This document shows positions 1 to 9,108 of a DNA stretch of 64,000 bases, one piece after another. The notes beneath the pieces were generated by a model that searched no databases, was not told the origin of the DNA, and worked only from the letters and a program-made list of their open reading frames with translations. Location of the stretch: positions 1 to 64,000 of the forward strand of contig NZ_VBSN01000059.1 of the NCBI RefSeq assembly GCF_006149045.1, read 5' to 3'. Origin of the DNA: Dyadobacter flavalbus. GTDB taxonomy: Bacteria > Bacteroidota > Bacteroidia > Cytophagales > Spirosomataceae. Position numbers and translations under genes: made by a program. Numbering within the stretch: position 1 is the stretch's first letter; each line of letters starts with the position of its first letter.

Positions 1-81
1 TCCTTTAATACTATCTCCGTTCAGATAAGCATTTACAATCGTTAGTCTGAACTCTACACTGAATTTTCTGTTTTTACCCAT
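1..81 (-). CDS. IS3-family transposase OrfA, N-terminal fragment
   Basis: Reading leftwards from ATG at 81 there is an open frame of 27 codons to the window edge, starting MGKNRKFSVEFRLTIVNAYL. This is the beginning of the helix-turn-helix OrfA protein of IS3-type elements, which binds the terminal repeats and is normally joined to the DDE-domain OrfB by a -1 frameshift. Only the first helix is visible, so the protein cannot be judged intact. The start lies about 7 bp inside a strong hairpin formed by the IS end, which may limit its translation from outside transcripts. Confidence 0.7.
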   Translation of the reverse strand, partial: MGKNRKFSVEFRLTIVNAYLNGDSIKG

Positions 82-87
82 AAAAAA

Positions 88-120
88 TGCCCCCAAGAAG
101 TGTCTAACTTTTTGGGGGCA
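88..120. repeat. Hairpin at the IS3 terminus
   Basis: TGCCCCCAA (88-96) pairs with TTGGGGGCA (112-120). Four further pairs (AAGT with ACTT) lie inside after one mismatch, leaving a 5-nt loop. The terminus of the element is thus itself a palindrome, placed between the IS end and the OrfA start codon. In other insertion sequences (for example IS10 and IS50) such structures hide the start codon when transcription enters from flanking genes. That role is inferred here. Confidence 0.7.
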
Positions 121-121
121 G

Positions 122-598
122 TGCACAATTACCGGTGTTTTTTCCACGATCCAAGACGCAGATAACGCATATCACGCTTTACTGGAATTTGGTTACAAAC
201 CATATGAAATAACCCTCATCATGTCAGAAGAAACGCATCAAAAGCTTTTTACTCAGCATGATATAGATTTTTACCTGAACAGCAGCTCATTCAGAGAAAA
301 CGGCAGGGAACCGGAAATTTCAAGTATTTCCGATGCACTGGATGTGTTCGGAAGGTTCGTTGCCATTCCCGGACTTTCGCTGGTTGTAGCAGGCAATTTC
401 ACCGACGGCGGTTTCCGGGCGCTCTCGGGTTCGGTCATGTCGGACGAATACGCAGCCTATTTTCAGAGCCGTATCAAGGAAGGTGAAATCCTGATTGATT
501 TCAATTTGCATACCGTAAGTGAAAGAAATTACATTATAAACTTATGGGAATATTACGGCGGATTTCCGCTTGTACGCAAAGTCAGTCACGCTGCCTAA
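122..598 (+). pseudogene. YflT-like general stress protein, 5' end removed by the IS3 insertion
   Basis: The frame is open from the IS junction at 121 through the first in-frame ATG at 221 to the stop at 598. The part before the ATG is clearly coding: it reads TGVFSTIQDADNAYHALLEF followed by a stretch ending in the MSEETHQK region, the usual N-terminal pattern of small general-stress proteins of the YflT type (TGVF..., ALLE.GY, MSEETR). The original start codon and promoter have been displaced by the element. The remaining 125 codons after ATG 221 could still be translated, but they would lack the first strand and helix. No function is known beyond the stress association of the family. The gene ends at a bidirectional terminator. 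Confidence 0.65.
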
Positions 599-612
599 AA
601 ATATAAAAATAG

Positions 613-643
613 ACAGCCGGCACATGCAACTTGTGCCGGCTGT
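613..643. terminator. Bidirectional rho-independent terminator
   Basis: A perfect 12-bp stem, ACAGCCGGCACA (613-624) with TGTGCCGGCTGT (632-643), has a 7-nt loop. It is flanked by A-rich and T-rich tracts and lies exactly between two convergent genes. The last stem base is also the last base of the minus-strand gene's stop codon. Confidence 0.85.
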
Positions 644-3006
644 TATTTTAACTGCTCCTCAAACAACTTCAGAATCCGTTTGTATTCGTCCGTCCACGAA
701 GAGGCTTCTGTAAATGCATGATCTTCCATCGGGTAGGAGGCAAGTTCCCAGTTATCTTTTCCCAATTCGATCAGCCTTTGCGACAATCGCACTACATCCT
801 GATAATGCACGTTCACATCGAGCATGCCGTGACAGATCAGCAAATGGTTTTTCAGACCGGCCGCATGATAAATCGGTGAACTTCTTCTGTAAGCCAGACT
901 GTCTGTTTGCGGGAGATTCAGGATATTGGAGGTGTATCCTTGATTATAGGCCGACCAGTCTGTTACGGGCCGCAAAGCGGCGCCGGCCCTGAAAACGTCC
1001 GGAGTTGTAAACAGGGCCATTAATGTGATAAATCCGCCGTAAGAACCGCCGTAAATCCCTATTTTTTCAGGATTGATATTGTAATTGCTGATCAGCCATT
1101 TGGCTCCGTCCGTATGATCCGTCAGATCTTTTCCGCCCATATGCCTGTAAATTCCCGTACGCCAGTCGCGTCCGTAGCCGGAACTTGCGCGGTAATCCAT
1201 ATCCAGCACGGTATAACCCAGATCGGTGAGAAGATTATTGAACATATATTCGCGGAAGTACTGGCTCCACCAATGGTGCGCATTCTGGAGATAGCCCGCA
1301 CCGTGGACAAAAATCACCGCTTTGCCGTTTGATTTCACAGGTTCGTAAACTCTTGCATAAACCTCTTTTTCATCACTCGATTTGAAAGTCACAATTTTTG
1401 CCTTTCGCCAGGCATAAGAGTTGAATTCTGTGGAAGTGGAATGGGTAATCTGTTCCGGTTTGGCCATTTCGCCGGATTTCGGGTTTTTCATGATGTACAG
1501 TTCCCACGGCGTGTTGCTGTTGGAATAGCGAAGTGCAATGTTCCTTTCATCCGGTGACAAGGTTACTTCATGCGCGCCGGGATTATGCGTAAGGCGGGTG
1601 CGGTTTCCGCCCTTGGCCGACATTCGGTATACATGCTGCTCGCCGGGATGTACTTCATTGGTTATCAAATAGAAATGCTTTTTATTGGCAGAAAGTATCA
1701 CGTTCTGTACTTCAAACTTTCCGGCTGTCAGAGCTGTTTTTACACCCGTCACAACATCCATGGCATAAAGGTGCGAATAGCCTGTTTCTTCGCTCTGGAA
1801 ATAAAAAGTACGATTGTCGAGCCAGCCGGAAACGCCTGGGCTCAACGGATAATTTCCGATTCCCGGCCCGCCGATCCATGCTTCATCGCGTTGCCTGTCC
1901 AGTAATTTCAGCGAAAGCGAATCCGGGTCAAATGCCATAATCCAGCGGTCTTTGTTGTCGGTTGAACGGATGATCACCACGGCCTGCTGCCCGTTTTCAG
2001 ACCAGTACGGACCGTGAAAAATGACTTTTCTGTCGATTTGGGCTGTATCCCGTTTCGGATAATCTTTAAGAAAGTCCGGCTTATTGCGGATGCCCGGAAT
2101 GTCTTTTACACTAACCATCCGGGCCGTGTCTTTTTTTACATCATAAACCCAGAATTCATATTCCGAAGCCGGCGCCCCGACTTTTGTCCTGCCCGGAATA
2201 TCCTCCGTAAAGCCCGATTCGGTGACGTATTCCGGAATGTTTGTGGTTTTGGCAGATTTATCCGGTTTGGTCAGGCGATACGTTACAAAGCGATTGTCCG
2301 GGCTTGCCTGCTGATTGGAAACGGTTTTTTCGCCTAAATAAATTTCTTTCAGATACGCGGGTTTTTCTGCTTCCGAAATTTTCTTGCCTGCATCTTTTTT
2401 GCTTTTTCTTTCCTGTAAAACCTTGAAAAGCGCCAGTTGTTCGGCTTCCAGAAATTTCTCAGACGCATCCGGCTTTGGTTCGGACTTTTTATGGCCGGTT
2501 TTAAAGTCCGTCAGCTGCGACAAAAGCCCGGATGCAAGCGAAATACTGAAAAGATTGTTGCCTCGCCTGAAAACCACACTTTTTTCATCGCCGCTAAATT
2601 CAGGGTCCTGTTCTTTCTCGACTGTGTTTGTAAGCTGCCGAATGCTGAAATCCTTGTAGCTGACCAGAAAAATATCGTCGTTTTTTTCATACAGTCTTGC
2701 GGTATGAAGTCGGTTATAAACACCGTTTTTCCCGGGCATTCTTTTGCGGTCTTCGAGCGTGACTTTGCTGATTTTTTTAGTGGCAAGCGAATAGTTATAT
2801 AAGGAATCGTCCGGATTTTTATCCGGGTTCCAGTCAAAGTAAACCGAAGCCGAATTGTCCGCCCAGGTTATATCCGAAGGCGAGGTTCCGATCCACATTT
2901 TGGGATCTCTCATGATTTTTTCAACAGTGAGCGGAGCAAGAGACTGTGCCGAAAGCGAGGCATTTGCAAAAAGCAGGAACAGGAGAAAATGGATGCGGTA
3001 ATTCAT
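643..3006 (-). CDS. S9 family (dipeptidyl peptidase IV-like) exported serine peptidase
   Basis: A 787-residue protein with a signal peptide (about residues 1-20, ending ...LSAQ). It then has an eight-bladed-propeller-type N-terminal half, rich in repeated strands, and a C-terminal alpha/beta hydrolase domain from about residue 560. The catalytic triad can be read directly: Ser655 in GGSYGG, Asp730 in HGMLDVNVHYQD and His763 in EDHAF. Length and motif order are normal for prolyl oligopeptidases/DPP IV, which clip N-terminal dipeptides or short peptides in the periplasm. It is monocistronic and convergent with the upstream stress gene. Exact substrate preference cannot be seen; the conserved Glu motif of true DPP IV was not identified. 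Confidence 0.9.
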   Translation of the reverse strand: MNYRIHFLLFLLFANASLSAQSLAPLTVEKIMRDPKMWIGTSPSDITWADNSASVYFDWNPDKNPDDSLYNYSLATKKISKVTLEDRKRMPGKNGVYNRLHTARLYEKNDDIFLVSYKDFSIRQLTNTVEKEQDPEFSGDEKSVVFRRGNNLFSISLASGLLSQLTDFKTGHKKSEPKPDASEKFLEAEQLALFKVLQERKSKKDAGKKISEAEKPAYLKEIYLGEKTVSNQQASPDNRFVTYRLTKPDKSAKTTNIPEYVTESGFTEDIPGRTKVGAPASEYEFWVYDVKKDTARMVSVKDIPGIRNKPDFLKDYPKRDTAQIDRKVIFHGPYWSENGQQAVVIIRSTDNKDRWIMAFDPDSLSLKLLDRQRDEAWIGGPGIGNYPLSPGVSGWLDNRTFYFQSEETGYSHLYAMDVVTGVKTALTAGKFEVQNVILSANKKHFYLITNEVHPGEQHVYRMSAKGGNRTRLTHNPGAHEVTLSPDERNIALRYSNSNTPWELYIMKNPKSGEMAKPEQITHSTSTEFNSYAWRKAKIVTFKSSDEKEVYARVYEPVKSNGKAVIFVHGAGYLQNAHHWWSQYFREYMFNNLLTDLGYTVLDMDYRASSGYGRDWRTGIYRHMGGKDLTDHTDGAKWLISNYNINPEKIGIYGGSYGGFITLMALFTTPDVFRAGAALRPVTDWSAYNQGYTSNILNLPQTDSLAYRRSSPIYHAAGLKNHLLICHGMLDVNVHYQDVVRLSQRLIELGKDNWELASYPMEDHAFTEASSWTDEYKRILKLFEEQLK

Positions 3007-3179
3007 GCAGTTAAAGGATTGTATTTACGCAAAGTTCTGGGCAAAAAGATAGAAAATGCTGTTTAGTGAACGGAAAGCCTTGTTTTTAAATATTTCATCA
3101 TCTTTGCCCAATATGCTGATAAATTTTCAGCAATACGGATTTTATAAAAAATTAGCCATAAACAAGGATCATTTTAACC

Positions 3180-4172
3180 ATGAAAAAAACAATTCTGAGC
3201 CTTCTGATTATCTTCCGGGTTTTTCATTGCGGAGCACAGTCCATGCAGTTTACCTTTTCGGACAGCACCATTCTTCCTCTGAAACCCGCCGGACTGCTGC
3301 ACGGCATTTCGGCCATTGAATATATTCCTTCCAAAAAACAGTGGCATCTGGCGAGTGACCGCGGAAATTATTTTGTTTTTGACAGCATTCAGAATATCCG
3401 GGATTTTGACCGGAAAAGTACGGCTTCGCTTGTGAAAAATAACCGGAACTGGTTTGAATCCGTGCGGTACGACGCCGTTACGGGCAATTATTTTTTTGCC
3501 ATTGAAAACGAGTACAAGGCAAATGACGAAAATGCGGACACTACAACCTGGGTTTCTGTTTATGAATCTTTTCCGCCGACAAGACCGAACCCGTTTTACC
3601 TGGTTCCGCCCATGCCGCTTCCTGCTGATAACAAAGGCATTGAAGCCATTGCGGTTACGGAAAACGGGAACGTGTGGGTTGCGCCGGAAGTCGGCTGGAA
3701 AGGAGAAACCGAAGTCGGGAACGATACAATTCATTTCCTGAAATTCTACAGGGATTCAAATTATGAGCAGCTTCAGACTTACAGCTACGTCATTGACCGC
3801 AGCGGATGCCCGTACGGAACGGTGGAAACCCGGGGCGGAATTTCGGAAATATTAACCGTAAGTGAGGACGAGCTGCTGGTGCTGGAAAGATGTTTTGACG
3901 AAGGAAATGGTGGTACAAACAAAATTAAGGCTAAATTGTGGAAGGTTACAGCCGACGGCCTGCATCTGAAGAAAGATCCGGCGCCTGCTTTTGATTTCAA
4001 TACCGGAATGAAGTTTGTGCCCGATAACCTGGAAGGAATGGCCTGGTGGCCGTCTGAAAACGGGAAAAGAAAGCTCGTTGTGATCAGTGACGACAATCCC
4101 GGCGCCAAAAACAAACAGCGGACCCAAATCATTTTACTGGAAGAAAAGGAAGCGGCTGTACGCAACAAGTAA
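3180..4172 (+). CDS. Exported esterase-like/phytase-like beta-propeller protein
   Basis: A 330-residue protein with an N-terminal signal peptide (cleavage near residues 18-20, ...HCGAQS). The body matches the 'esterase-like activity of phytase' family: an LHGISAIEY strand near the N-terminus, NKGIEAIAV in the middle, and NLEGMAWWP followed by VVISDDN near the C-terminus. These acidic and asparagine residues line the propeller centre in phytase-like folds and suggest calcium-dependent phosphoester hydrolysis, but the family name is predictive only. It lies 27 bp upstream of the M1 peptidase gene on the same strand, so the two are probably co-transcribed. Confidence 0.8.
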   Translation: MKKTILSLLIIFRVFHCGAQSMQFTFSDSTILPLKPAGLLHGISAIEYIPSKKQWHLASDRGNYFVFDSIQNIRDFDRKSTASLVKNNRNWFESVRYDAVTGNYFFAIENEYKANDENADTTTWVSVYESFPPTRPNPFYLVPPMPLPADNKGIEAIAVTENGNVWVAPEVGWKGETEVGNDTIHFLKFYRDSNYEQLQTYSYVIDRSGCPYGTVETRGGISEILTVSEDELLVLERCFDEGNGGTNKIKAKLWKVTADGLHLKKDPAPAFDFNTGMKFVPDNLEGMAWWPSENGKRKLVVISDDNPGAKNKQRTQIILLEEKEAAVRNK

Positions 4173-4199
4173 CATAATCATATCAACGATTGTTTTTTC

Positions 4200-6782
4200 A
4201 TGAGGTTTCCTTTTAGCATCATTTTAATTGCCGGTATTTTTCTTGTTTTCAGTTGTAAAAAAAATAAGCGTTACAGGCCGGAAAAAGGGGTTTCCTACTC
4301 ATTGAACGAACAGCGAAAAAAGACGATTGACAGTATTCATTATGAAATCGAGCTGGACATTCCGACTGGAAAAAACGAGCGGATCAAAGGCAAAGAACGC
4401 ATTTCATTTAACCTGCATTCACTGGATTCTGCGCTTGTTCTGGATTTCAGTACCGACAGTTCACATGTGGTTTCGGTGCAGGCAAAAGGAAAAGCAATCC
4501 CTTATGAATTTGTAAATCAGCACATTGTTATTGAACCTGCCAGTCTTGTAAAAGGACGAAATGAAATCTTTGTAGAGTTTGTTGCGGGCGATCTTTCGCT
4601 GAACCGGAGCGAAGAATATTTGTACACGCTTTTTGTTCCCGACCGCGCTTCCACTTGTTTTCCGCTTTTCGATCAGCCCAACCTGAAAGCTACTTATGCG
4701 CTGACGCTGAAAACGCCTGCAAACTGGGAAGCGGTTTCCAACGGAAGCCTGCAATACAAAAGGTCGGAAAATGGCCGGAATATTTATCATTTCAATAAAA
4801 CAAAGCCGATCAGTTCCTACCTTTTTGCATTTGCTGCCGGCAAGTTTTTTAAAACGGCGAAGACAATTGGCGGCCGTGAAATGACCATGTATTACCGCGA
4901 GACGGATACGGTTAAAGTCAGGAAAAACAGCGATGAAGTGTTTTCGCTGCATGCGAAAGCGTTGTCGTGGCTGGAAAATTACACGTCCGTTTCTTACCCT
5001 TTCGAAAAGTTTGACTTCGTTCTGATCCCGTCTTTTCAGTATGGCGGCATGGAGCATCCGGGTTCGGTGTTTTACAATGAATCGTCTTTGTTTCTGGATG
5101 AAAATGCATCGGTTAACAAAAAACTGTCAAGAGCCAGCGTGATTGCGCATGAATCGGCGCATATGTGGTTTGGCGATCTGGTGACGATGGACTGGTTTAA
5201 CGATGTCTGGCTGAAAGAAGTTTTTGCCAATTTCATGGCAGCCAAAATCGTTCATCCGAGTTTTCCGGAAATCAATCACCGGCTGCGCTTCCTGCTGGCG
5301 CATTATCCCGGCGCATATGAAGTGGACCGAAGTGCGGGCACCAATCCTGTTCTTCAGGAACTTGGAAACCTGAAAAATGCCGGCACGCTGTACGGGGCCA
5401 TTATTTACCTGAAAGCACCGGTTGTCATGCAGCATCTTGAACTCAAAATCGGGGAAAAAAGGATGCAGGAAAGTTTGCGCGAGTACCTCAAAACATTTGC
5501 CTACGGCAATGCACGCTGGGATGATCTGATCCGGATTATTGACAAGAAAACACCGCAGAATATTTCAGAATGGAGTGAAGTATGGGTGAAAACGCCCGGA
5601 ATGCCCGCCTATGATTTTGTCACTAACGACGGAAAAATGCAGGTTGTTCAGGCAAATGACTCCGTTTCAGGCCGTGTATGGCAGCAGCCGCTTTCGGTAA
5701 AATGGAAAAAGGACAATACTTATCACGACACCGTTTTTGCTCTTACAGACAAGCAAATTAATACAGTTGCCATAAAACCCGGAACGTTGGTTTTTCCGAA
5801 TCATAACGGCGTAAGTTATGGTTATTTCAAAATGGATACTGCGAGCAGAGCGGACTTCATCCGGAACTATAATAAAACGGCGGATACGGTCCGGACCAAT
5901 CCGGTTTTCAGAGGCGCCATGCTTGTAAATATCTGGGAATCCTTTCTTCATGGTGACGGGCCTTCATCCGAAAAATTGGTAAATGATATCTTCGCCATTT
6001 TACCGAAGGAAGAAAATCCGTTGCTTGTGGATTACCTGCTTTCCGATATGCAAACAGTCTGGTGGACGTTTCTTGGTCAGGATAAGCGGTCGTTTTTACA
6101 GGATAAAGCAGAACATGTCCTTTGGGATTTACTGGAAAAAACCGGAGACAAGGGCATCAAAACATCCTATTTCCGGGCATTCAAAAACGTGGCGCTTACG
6201 CCGGACGGACTGCGTAAGCTGGAATTACTCTGGAATGACAAGCTGGTTGTGAAAGATCTCGTTTTATCGGAAGATGATAAAATTTCGCTGGCCTGCGAAC
6301 TGGCCTTGAAAGGAAACGGAGACAACAATCAGATTTTGAACAAACAACTGGAAAATACCAGAAATCCGGACCGCAAAGCAAAGCTGAAATTTGTCATTCC
6401 TTCGCTGAGCAAAAATACAGCCGAGCGCAATGCATTTTTTGAGTCGCTGAAAAAACCTGAAAACCGCGAGAAAGAAGCCTGGGTGCTGGAAGCATTGGCT
6501 TACCTTCATCATCCTTTGAGGGCGAAAAGTGCCATTCCGTATTTGCGGCCTTCGCTGGACATGCTTCAGGAAATCCAGCTGACGGGTGATATTTTCTTTC
6601 CGACGCGCTGGATGAACACGACTTTTGCGGGACATCATTCCACGGAAGCCGCAGCAATTGTTCAGGATTTCTTACACGATAATCCTGATTATCCTTCTTA
6701 TCTGAAAAACAAAGTCTTGCAGGCAACAGATGTGCTGAACCGTGCGGTGAGATTGCAAAGAGATGCGGATCATGAAAAGTAG
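4200..6782 (+). CDS. M1 family zinc aminopeptidase, lipoprotein
   Basis: An 860-residue protein with a lipoprotein signal (about 19 residues ending LVFSC), so it is probably anchored in the outer membrane or periplasm. The M1 signatures are complete: the exopeptidase motif GGMEH at residues 282-286, and the zinc motif HESAH at 317-321 with the third ligand Glu340 in NDVWLKEVF. It removes N-terminal amino acids from peptides. The long C-terminal helical half (after about residue 560) is typical of the family's cap domain. It follows the phytase-like gene after 27 bp, and a UxuA-like gene starts 46 bp downstream. Confidence 0.92.
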   Translation: MRFPFSIILIAGIFLVFSCKKNKRYRPEKGVSYSLNEQRKKTIDSIHYEIELDIPTGKNERIKGKERISFNLHSLDSALVLDFSTDSSHVVSVQAKGKAIPYEFVNQHIVIEPASLVKGRNEIFVEFVAGDLSLNRSEEYLYTLFVPDRASTCFPLFDQPNLKATYALTLKTPANWEAVSNGSLQYKRSENGRNIYHFNKTKPISSYLFAFAAGKFFKTAKTIGGREMTMYYRETDTVKVRKNSDEVFSLHAKALSWLENYTSVSYPFEKFDFVLIPSFQYGGMEHPGSVFYNESSLFLDENASVNKKLSRASVIAHESAHMWFGDLVTMDWFNDVWLKEVFANFMAAKIVHPSFPEINHRLRFLLAHYPGAYEVDRSAGTNPVLQELGNLKNAGTLYGAIIYLKAPVVMQHLELKIGEKRMQESLREYLKTFAYGNARWDDLIRIIDKKTPQNISEWSEVWVKTPGMPAYDFVTNDGKMQVVQANDSVSGRVWQQPLSVKWKKDNTYHDTVFALTDKQINTVAIKPGTLVFPNHNGVSYGYFKMDTASRADFIRNYNKTADTVRTNPVFRGAMLVNIWESFLHGDGPSSEKLVNDIFAILPKEENPLLVDYLLSDMQTVWWTFLGQDKRSFLQDKAEHVLWDLLEKTGDKGIKTSYFRAFKNVALTPDGLRKLELLWNDKLVVKDLVLSEDDKISLACELALKGNGDNNQILNKQLENTRNPDRKAKLKFVIPSLSKNTAERNAFFESLKKPENREKEAWVLEALAYLHHPLRAKSAIPYLRPSLDMLQEIQLTGDIFFPTRWMNTTFAGHHSTEAAAIVQDFLHDNPDYPSYLKNKVLQATDVLNRAVRLQRDADHEK

Positions 6783-6828
6783 CCGGGAGCCTGAATCTGC
6801 TTTTTAGTAGAAAATTCAACTTAACTCC

Positions 6829-7929
6829 ATGGAAAGCTCCAGACGTAAATTCATACGCAACAGTGCCGCACTTGCCGCTGTTACCGTTTCCGGTCAGCCT
6901 GGCTTGAACAACACATCGCTGCTTAAAAAGGAATACGTGCAGGACGGCGGAATGCAGTTTTGTCTTGCGCATTTTTTCGGAATGGACAAGCGCCGGATCG
7001 AATTGTCGAAGCAGATGAAAGTCCTTGGCGCGGTAGGAGGGATCAATCCAAAAAGTGTCGGCCTTTCGGATGTGAATTCATGGGATTATGCTGCAGTTAA
7101 GGCTGTTAAGGAAGCGTGGGAAAATGCAGGTCTGAAGTTGAAGGTTATCGAAGGCCCGCCGGCTTTGTACGAGAAAACAAAGCTTGGACTGGAAGGAAAA
7201 GATCAGGAAATCGACAACTTCATCAGTCTGATCAAGAACCTTTCCAAAGCAGGCATTGATACGATTTGCTATAACTGGATGCCGGTGATCAGCTGGGCAC
7301 GAACGACGATGGACCGGCCGAGCAGAGGCGGCGCTTTGGTGAGTGCCTTCGATTATGAAGATATAAAAGATTTGTCTGTAACGGATTACGGCACGTTTAC
7401 AAAGGATGTAATGTGGAAAAATCTGGAATATTTTCTTAAAGCCGTTGTGCCCGAAGCAGAAAAGCACGGTGTCAAACTGGCGCTGCATCCCGATGATCCG
7501 CCGGTGGATTCCATTCGCGGCATTGCGCGGATCATGACTTCCGCTGATGCATTCAAAAGGCTGATTGAAATTGTTCCGAGTCCGAGCAACGGCATTACGC
7601 TTTGTCAGGGCACTTTTGCAACCATGGGCGAAGATATTCCGTCCGTAATTCGATATTTCGGCAAACGCGAAAAAATCCATTTTGTGCATTTCAGGGACGT
7701 GCGCGGAAACCGTCAGAATTTCGAGGAAACGTTCCACGATGACGGAAAAACGGATATGTATGAAGCTATGAAAACGTATTATGAAATCGGGTTCAAAGGT
7801 CCGATCCGTCCGGATCACGTGCCGACCATGTCCGAAGACAGTAATGAACATCCGGGTTACAGCAATATCGGTGCATTGTTTGCAATCGGCTACATGCGCG
7901 GGCTGATCGAATCGGTGGCAAAAGGTTGA
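6829..7929 (+). CDS. Mannonate dehydratase-like (UxuA family) protein with Tat signal
   Basis: A 366-residue protein opening with a twin-arginine motif (SSRRKFIRNSAA) and a hydrophobic stretch, so it is predicted to be exported folded. The rest is a TIM-barrel of the UxuA family: LALHPDDPP near residue 215, LCQGTFATMG near 260, HFVHFRDVRG near 280 and a metal-site-like FHDDG near 303. UxuA converts D-mannonate to 2-keto-3-deoxygluconate in glucuronate catabolism. A Tat-exported paralogue may act on another sugar acid, so the exact substrate is open. Same strand as the M1 peptidase but functionally unrelated. Confidence 0.8.
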   Translation: MESSRRKFIRNSAALAAVTVSGQPGLNNTSLLKKEYVQDGGMQFCLAHFFGMDKRRIELSKQMKVLGAVGGINPKSVGLSDVNSWDYAAVKAVKEAWENAGLKLKVIEGPPALYEKTKLGLEGKDQEIDNFISLIKNLSKAGIDTICYNWMPVISWARTTMDRPSRGGALVSAFDYEDIKDLSVTDYGTFTKDVMWKNLEYFLKAVVPEAEKHGVKLALHPDDPPVDSIRGIARIMTSADAFKRLIEIVPSPSNGITLCQGTFATMGEDIPSVIRYFGKREKIHFVHFRDVRGNRQNFEETFHDDGKTDMYEAMKTYYEIGFKGPIRPDHVPTMSEDSNEHPGYSNIGALFAIGYMRGLIESVAKG

Positions 7930-8363
7930 AAAGAATTATAGAAATTAATTTCCGGATCATTTCAATGGATGAAGCTAAGCCGGGCTTAACCAGTTGATTG
8001 TGGTTTTGTCTGCTGTTCCGCCTTACGGATTTACACCCACCATGCTGTGTTTGCGAAGAATCCCCGATCGTCCGGGCTGATCTGCCATTTTGATGTGCAA
8101 CTGTTTGTGTGTTCTCACACATGCGTACAACGCCTGTTTTGTGTCAAATTTACTTTCTACGGAATACAGTCAGAATAAACACATTCTTGCCGTTTTTAAC
8201 TTAAAACGGTTATTGAAATTAATTCCTGAACCATTTTTAGCTTTATTAAATTACGTTTTCAGAAGATGTACGCATACAATTGAGCAATGTTATTATTTAA
8301 AATGATATTCAATAGCTTCTTCAGCATTCCCGGCAATTTAAATGATCAGAAAATAGGCTGCTT

Positions 8364-8390
8364 CCGGTTTTATATAAAAAATCAAACCGG
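8364..8390. promoter_or_regulatory. Inverted repeat upstream of the 8488 gene
   Basis: CCGGTTT (8364-8370) is repeated in inverted form as AAACCGG (8384-8390), 13 bp apart. It lies about 100 bp upstream of the start codon. It could be an operator half-site pair or part of a leader hairpin; the sequence does not decide this. Confidence 0.35.
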
Positions 8391-8401
8391 TATACGTTGC
8401 A

Positions 8402-8427
8402 CAAAACGCGTTCTAGAACGGTTTTTG
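8402..8427. promoter_or_regulatory. Operator-like palindrome centred on GTTCTAGAAC
   Basis: A perfect 10-bp palindrome GTTCTAGAAC (8410-8419) is flanked symmetrically by CAAAA and TTTTG, giving a 26-bp dyad with matching ends. It lies about 60 bp before the start codon of the unrecognised 201-aa gene, the usual place for a repressor operator. No cognate regulator gene is adjacent. Confidence 0.4.
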
Positions 8428-8487
8428 TAGCGTAAATGCATCTGAAAAAGGAAGCGTTGTATCCAATTCATTATTAATGTTAAGATC

Positions 8488-9093
8488 ATGCGAAAAGTCA
8501 AACTGTTTTCCTTGTACGATACAAATTCATTATTTTACAAAATCGGCATGGAGATTAATCAAGAGATCAACAAATGGCCGCAGGAATATTTTGCAGATGA
8601 TCAGATTGAAGGTCATGTAAAAAACCTGAAAACCGGCAAAGAACTCAGTATACCCGAAATCCATTTTGCCCGTTCGGAATCCAGAACGAGCAGTAAGATA
8701 TTTCCCAATTCGGTACTTCGCCCCGGAAGCGGTTCTGAAATGAAAATAAAAGTGAATGTAATCGAATACCGCATCCCTTTTGAAGGCGATGTCAATCTGC
8801 TGGCATGCAGAGTTTCATCAAACAACAGCATAAAGTCCGAAGAATGGACAGTCGATCCTAAAATCGGTGAATTAACAATAGAATACCCGGTTTACGGCAA
8901 AACTTCCAAAGTTTTAATCCATGAACACAAAAACTACGTAACGGACCTTATGCAGCAGCAAAGTGATCTCAAAGCCGAACTTCTGGAGTTTAATTCCGGG
9001 CTGGAGAACATGATCCGGCAAGTAGTTGAAAAAAGGAAAAATGAAATCAGATCCCAGAACAGCTTGTTATCATCACTGGGCCTAAAATCCTGA
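8488..9093 (+). CDS. Unrecognised protein, beta-rich N-terminus with C-terminal helix
   Basis: A 201-residue cytoplasmic protein with no signal peptide. Residues 1-145 alternate short hydrophobic strands (for example YRIPFEGDVNLLACR near 90-105). Residues about 147-190 form a long charged helix (LKAELLEFNSGLENMIRQVV followed by EKRKNE). The pattern of strands followed by a 'FN..L..MI...V..RK' helix is reminiscent of the N-terminal module of some larger accessory effector proteins, but I cannot name the family. Here the protein stops right after the helix, so it may be a stand-alone module or a truncated gene. It sits alone in gene-poor DNA behind operator-like palindromes. Confidence 0.6.
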   Translation: MRKVKLFSLYDTNSLFYKIGMEINQEINKWPQEYFADDQIEGHVKNLKTGKELSIPEIHFARSESRTSSKIFPNSVLRPGSGSEMKIKVNVIEYRIPFEGDVNLLACRVSSNNSIKSEEWTVDPKIGELTIEYPVYGKTSKVLIHEHKNYVTDLMQQQSDLKAELLEFNSGLENMIRQVVEKRKNEIRSQNSLLSSLGLKS

Positions 9094-9108
9094 TAAATTA
9101 CATCAATG

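Larger units (their letters stand above)
1..120 (-). mobile_element. Left end of an IS3-family insertion sequence (cut by window edge)
   Basis: The element runs leftwards out of the window. Its terminus at 120 reads inward as TGCCCCCAAAAAGTTAGACA, which has the TG start and C-rich/AAAAGTT pattern of IS3-family terminal inverted repeats in Bacteroidota. An OrfA start codon lies 39 bp inside. The junction at 120/121 falls inside the reading frame of a stress-protein gene that continues to the right, so this is an insertion and not an ancient flank. The second terminus and the target-site duplication are outside the window. The family call rests on the OrfA N-terminus plus the terminus sequence. 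Confidence 0.75.
7930..8487. other. Intergenic region with short inverted repeats
   Basis: 558 bp without a convincing gene. A short frame at 8090-8305 has no recognisable features and is not called. Visible structure: a small hairpin CCGTTTT/AAAACGG at 8190-8209, an inverted repeat CCGGTTT/AAACCGG at 8364-8390, and a longer palindrome at 8402-8427. The last two lie in the promoter region of the next gene. Confidence 0.5.

Noticed and set aside
8090-8305. 71-codon frame in the intergenic region
   Set aside because: No start context, no family resemblance, and low-complexity composition from AT-rich DNA.
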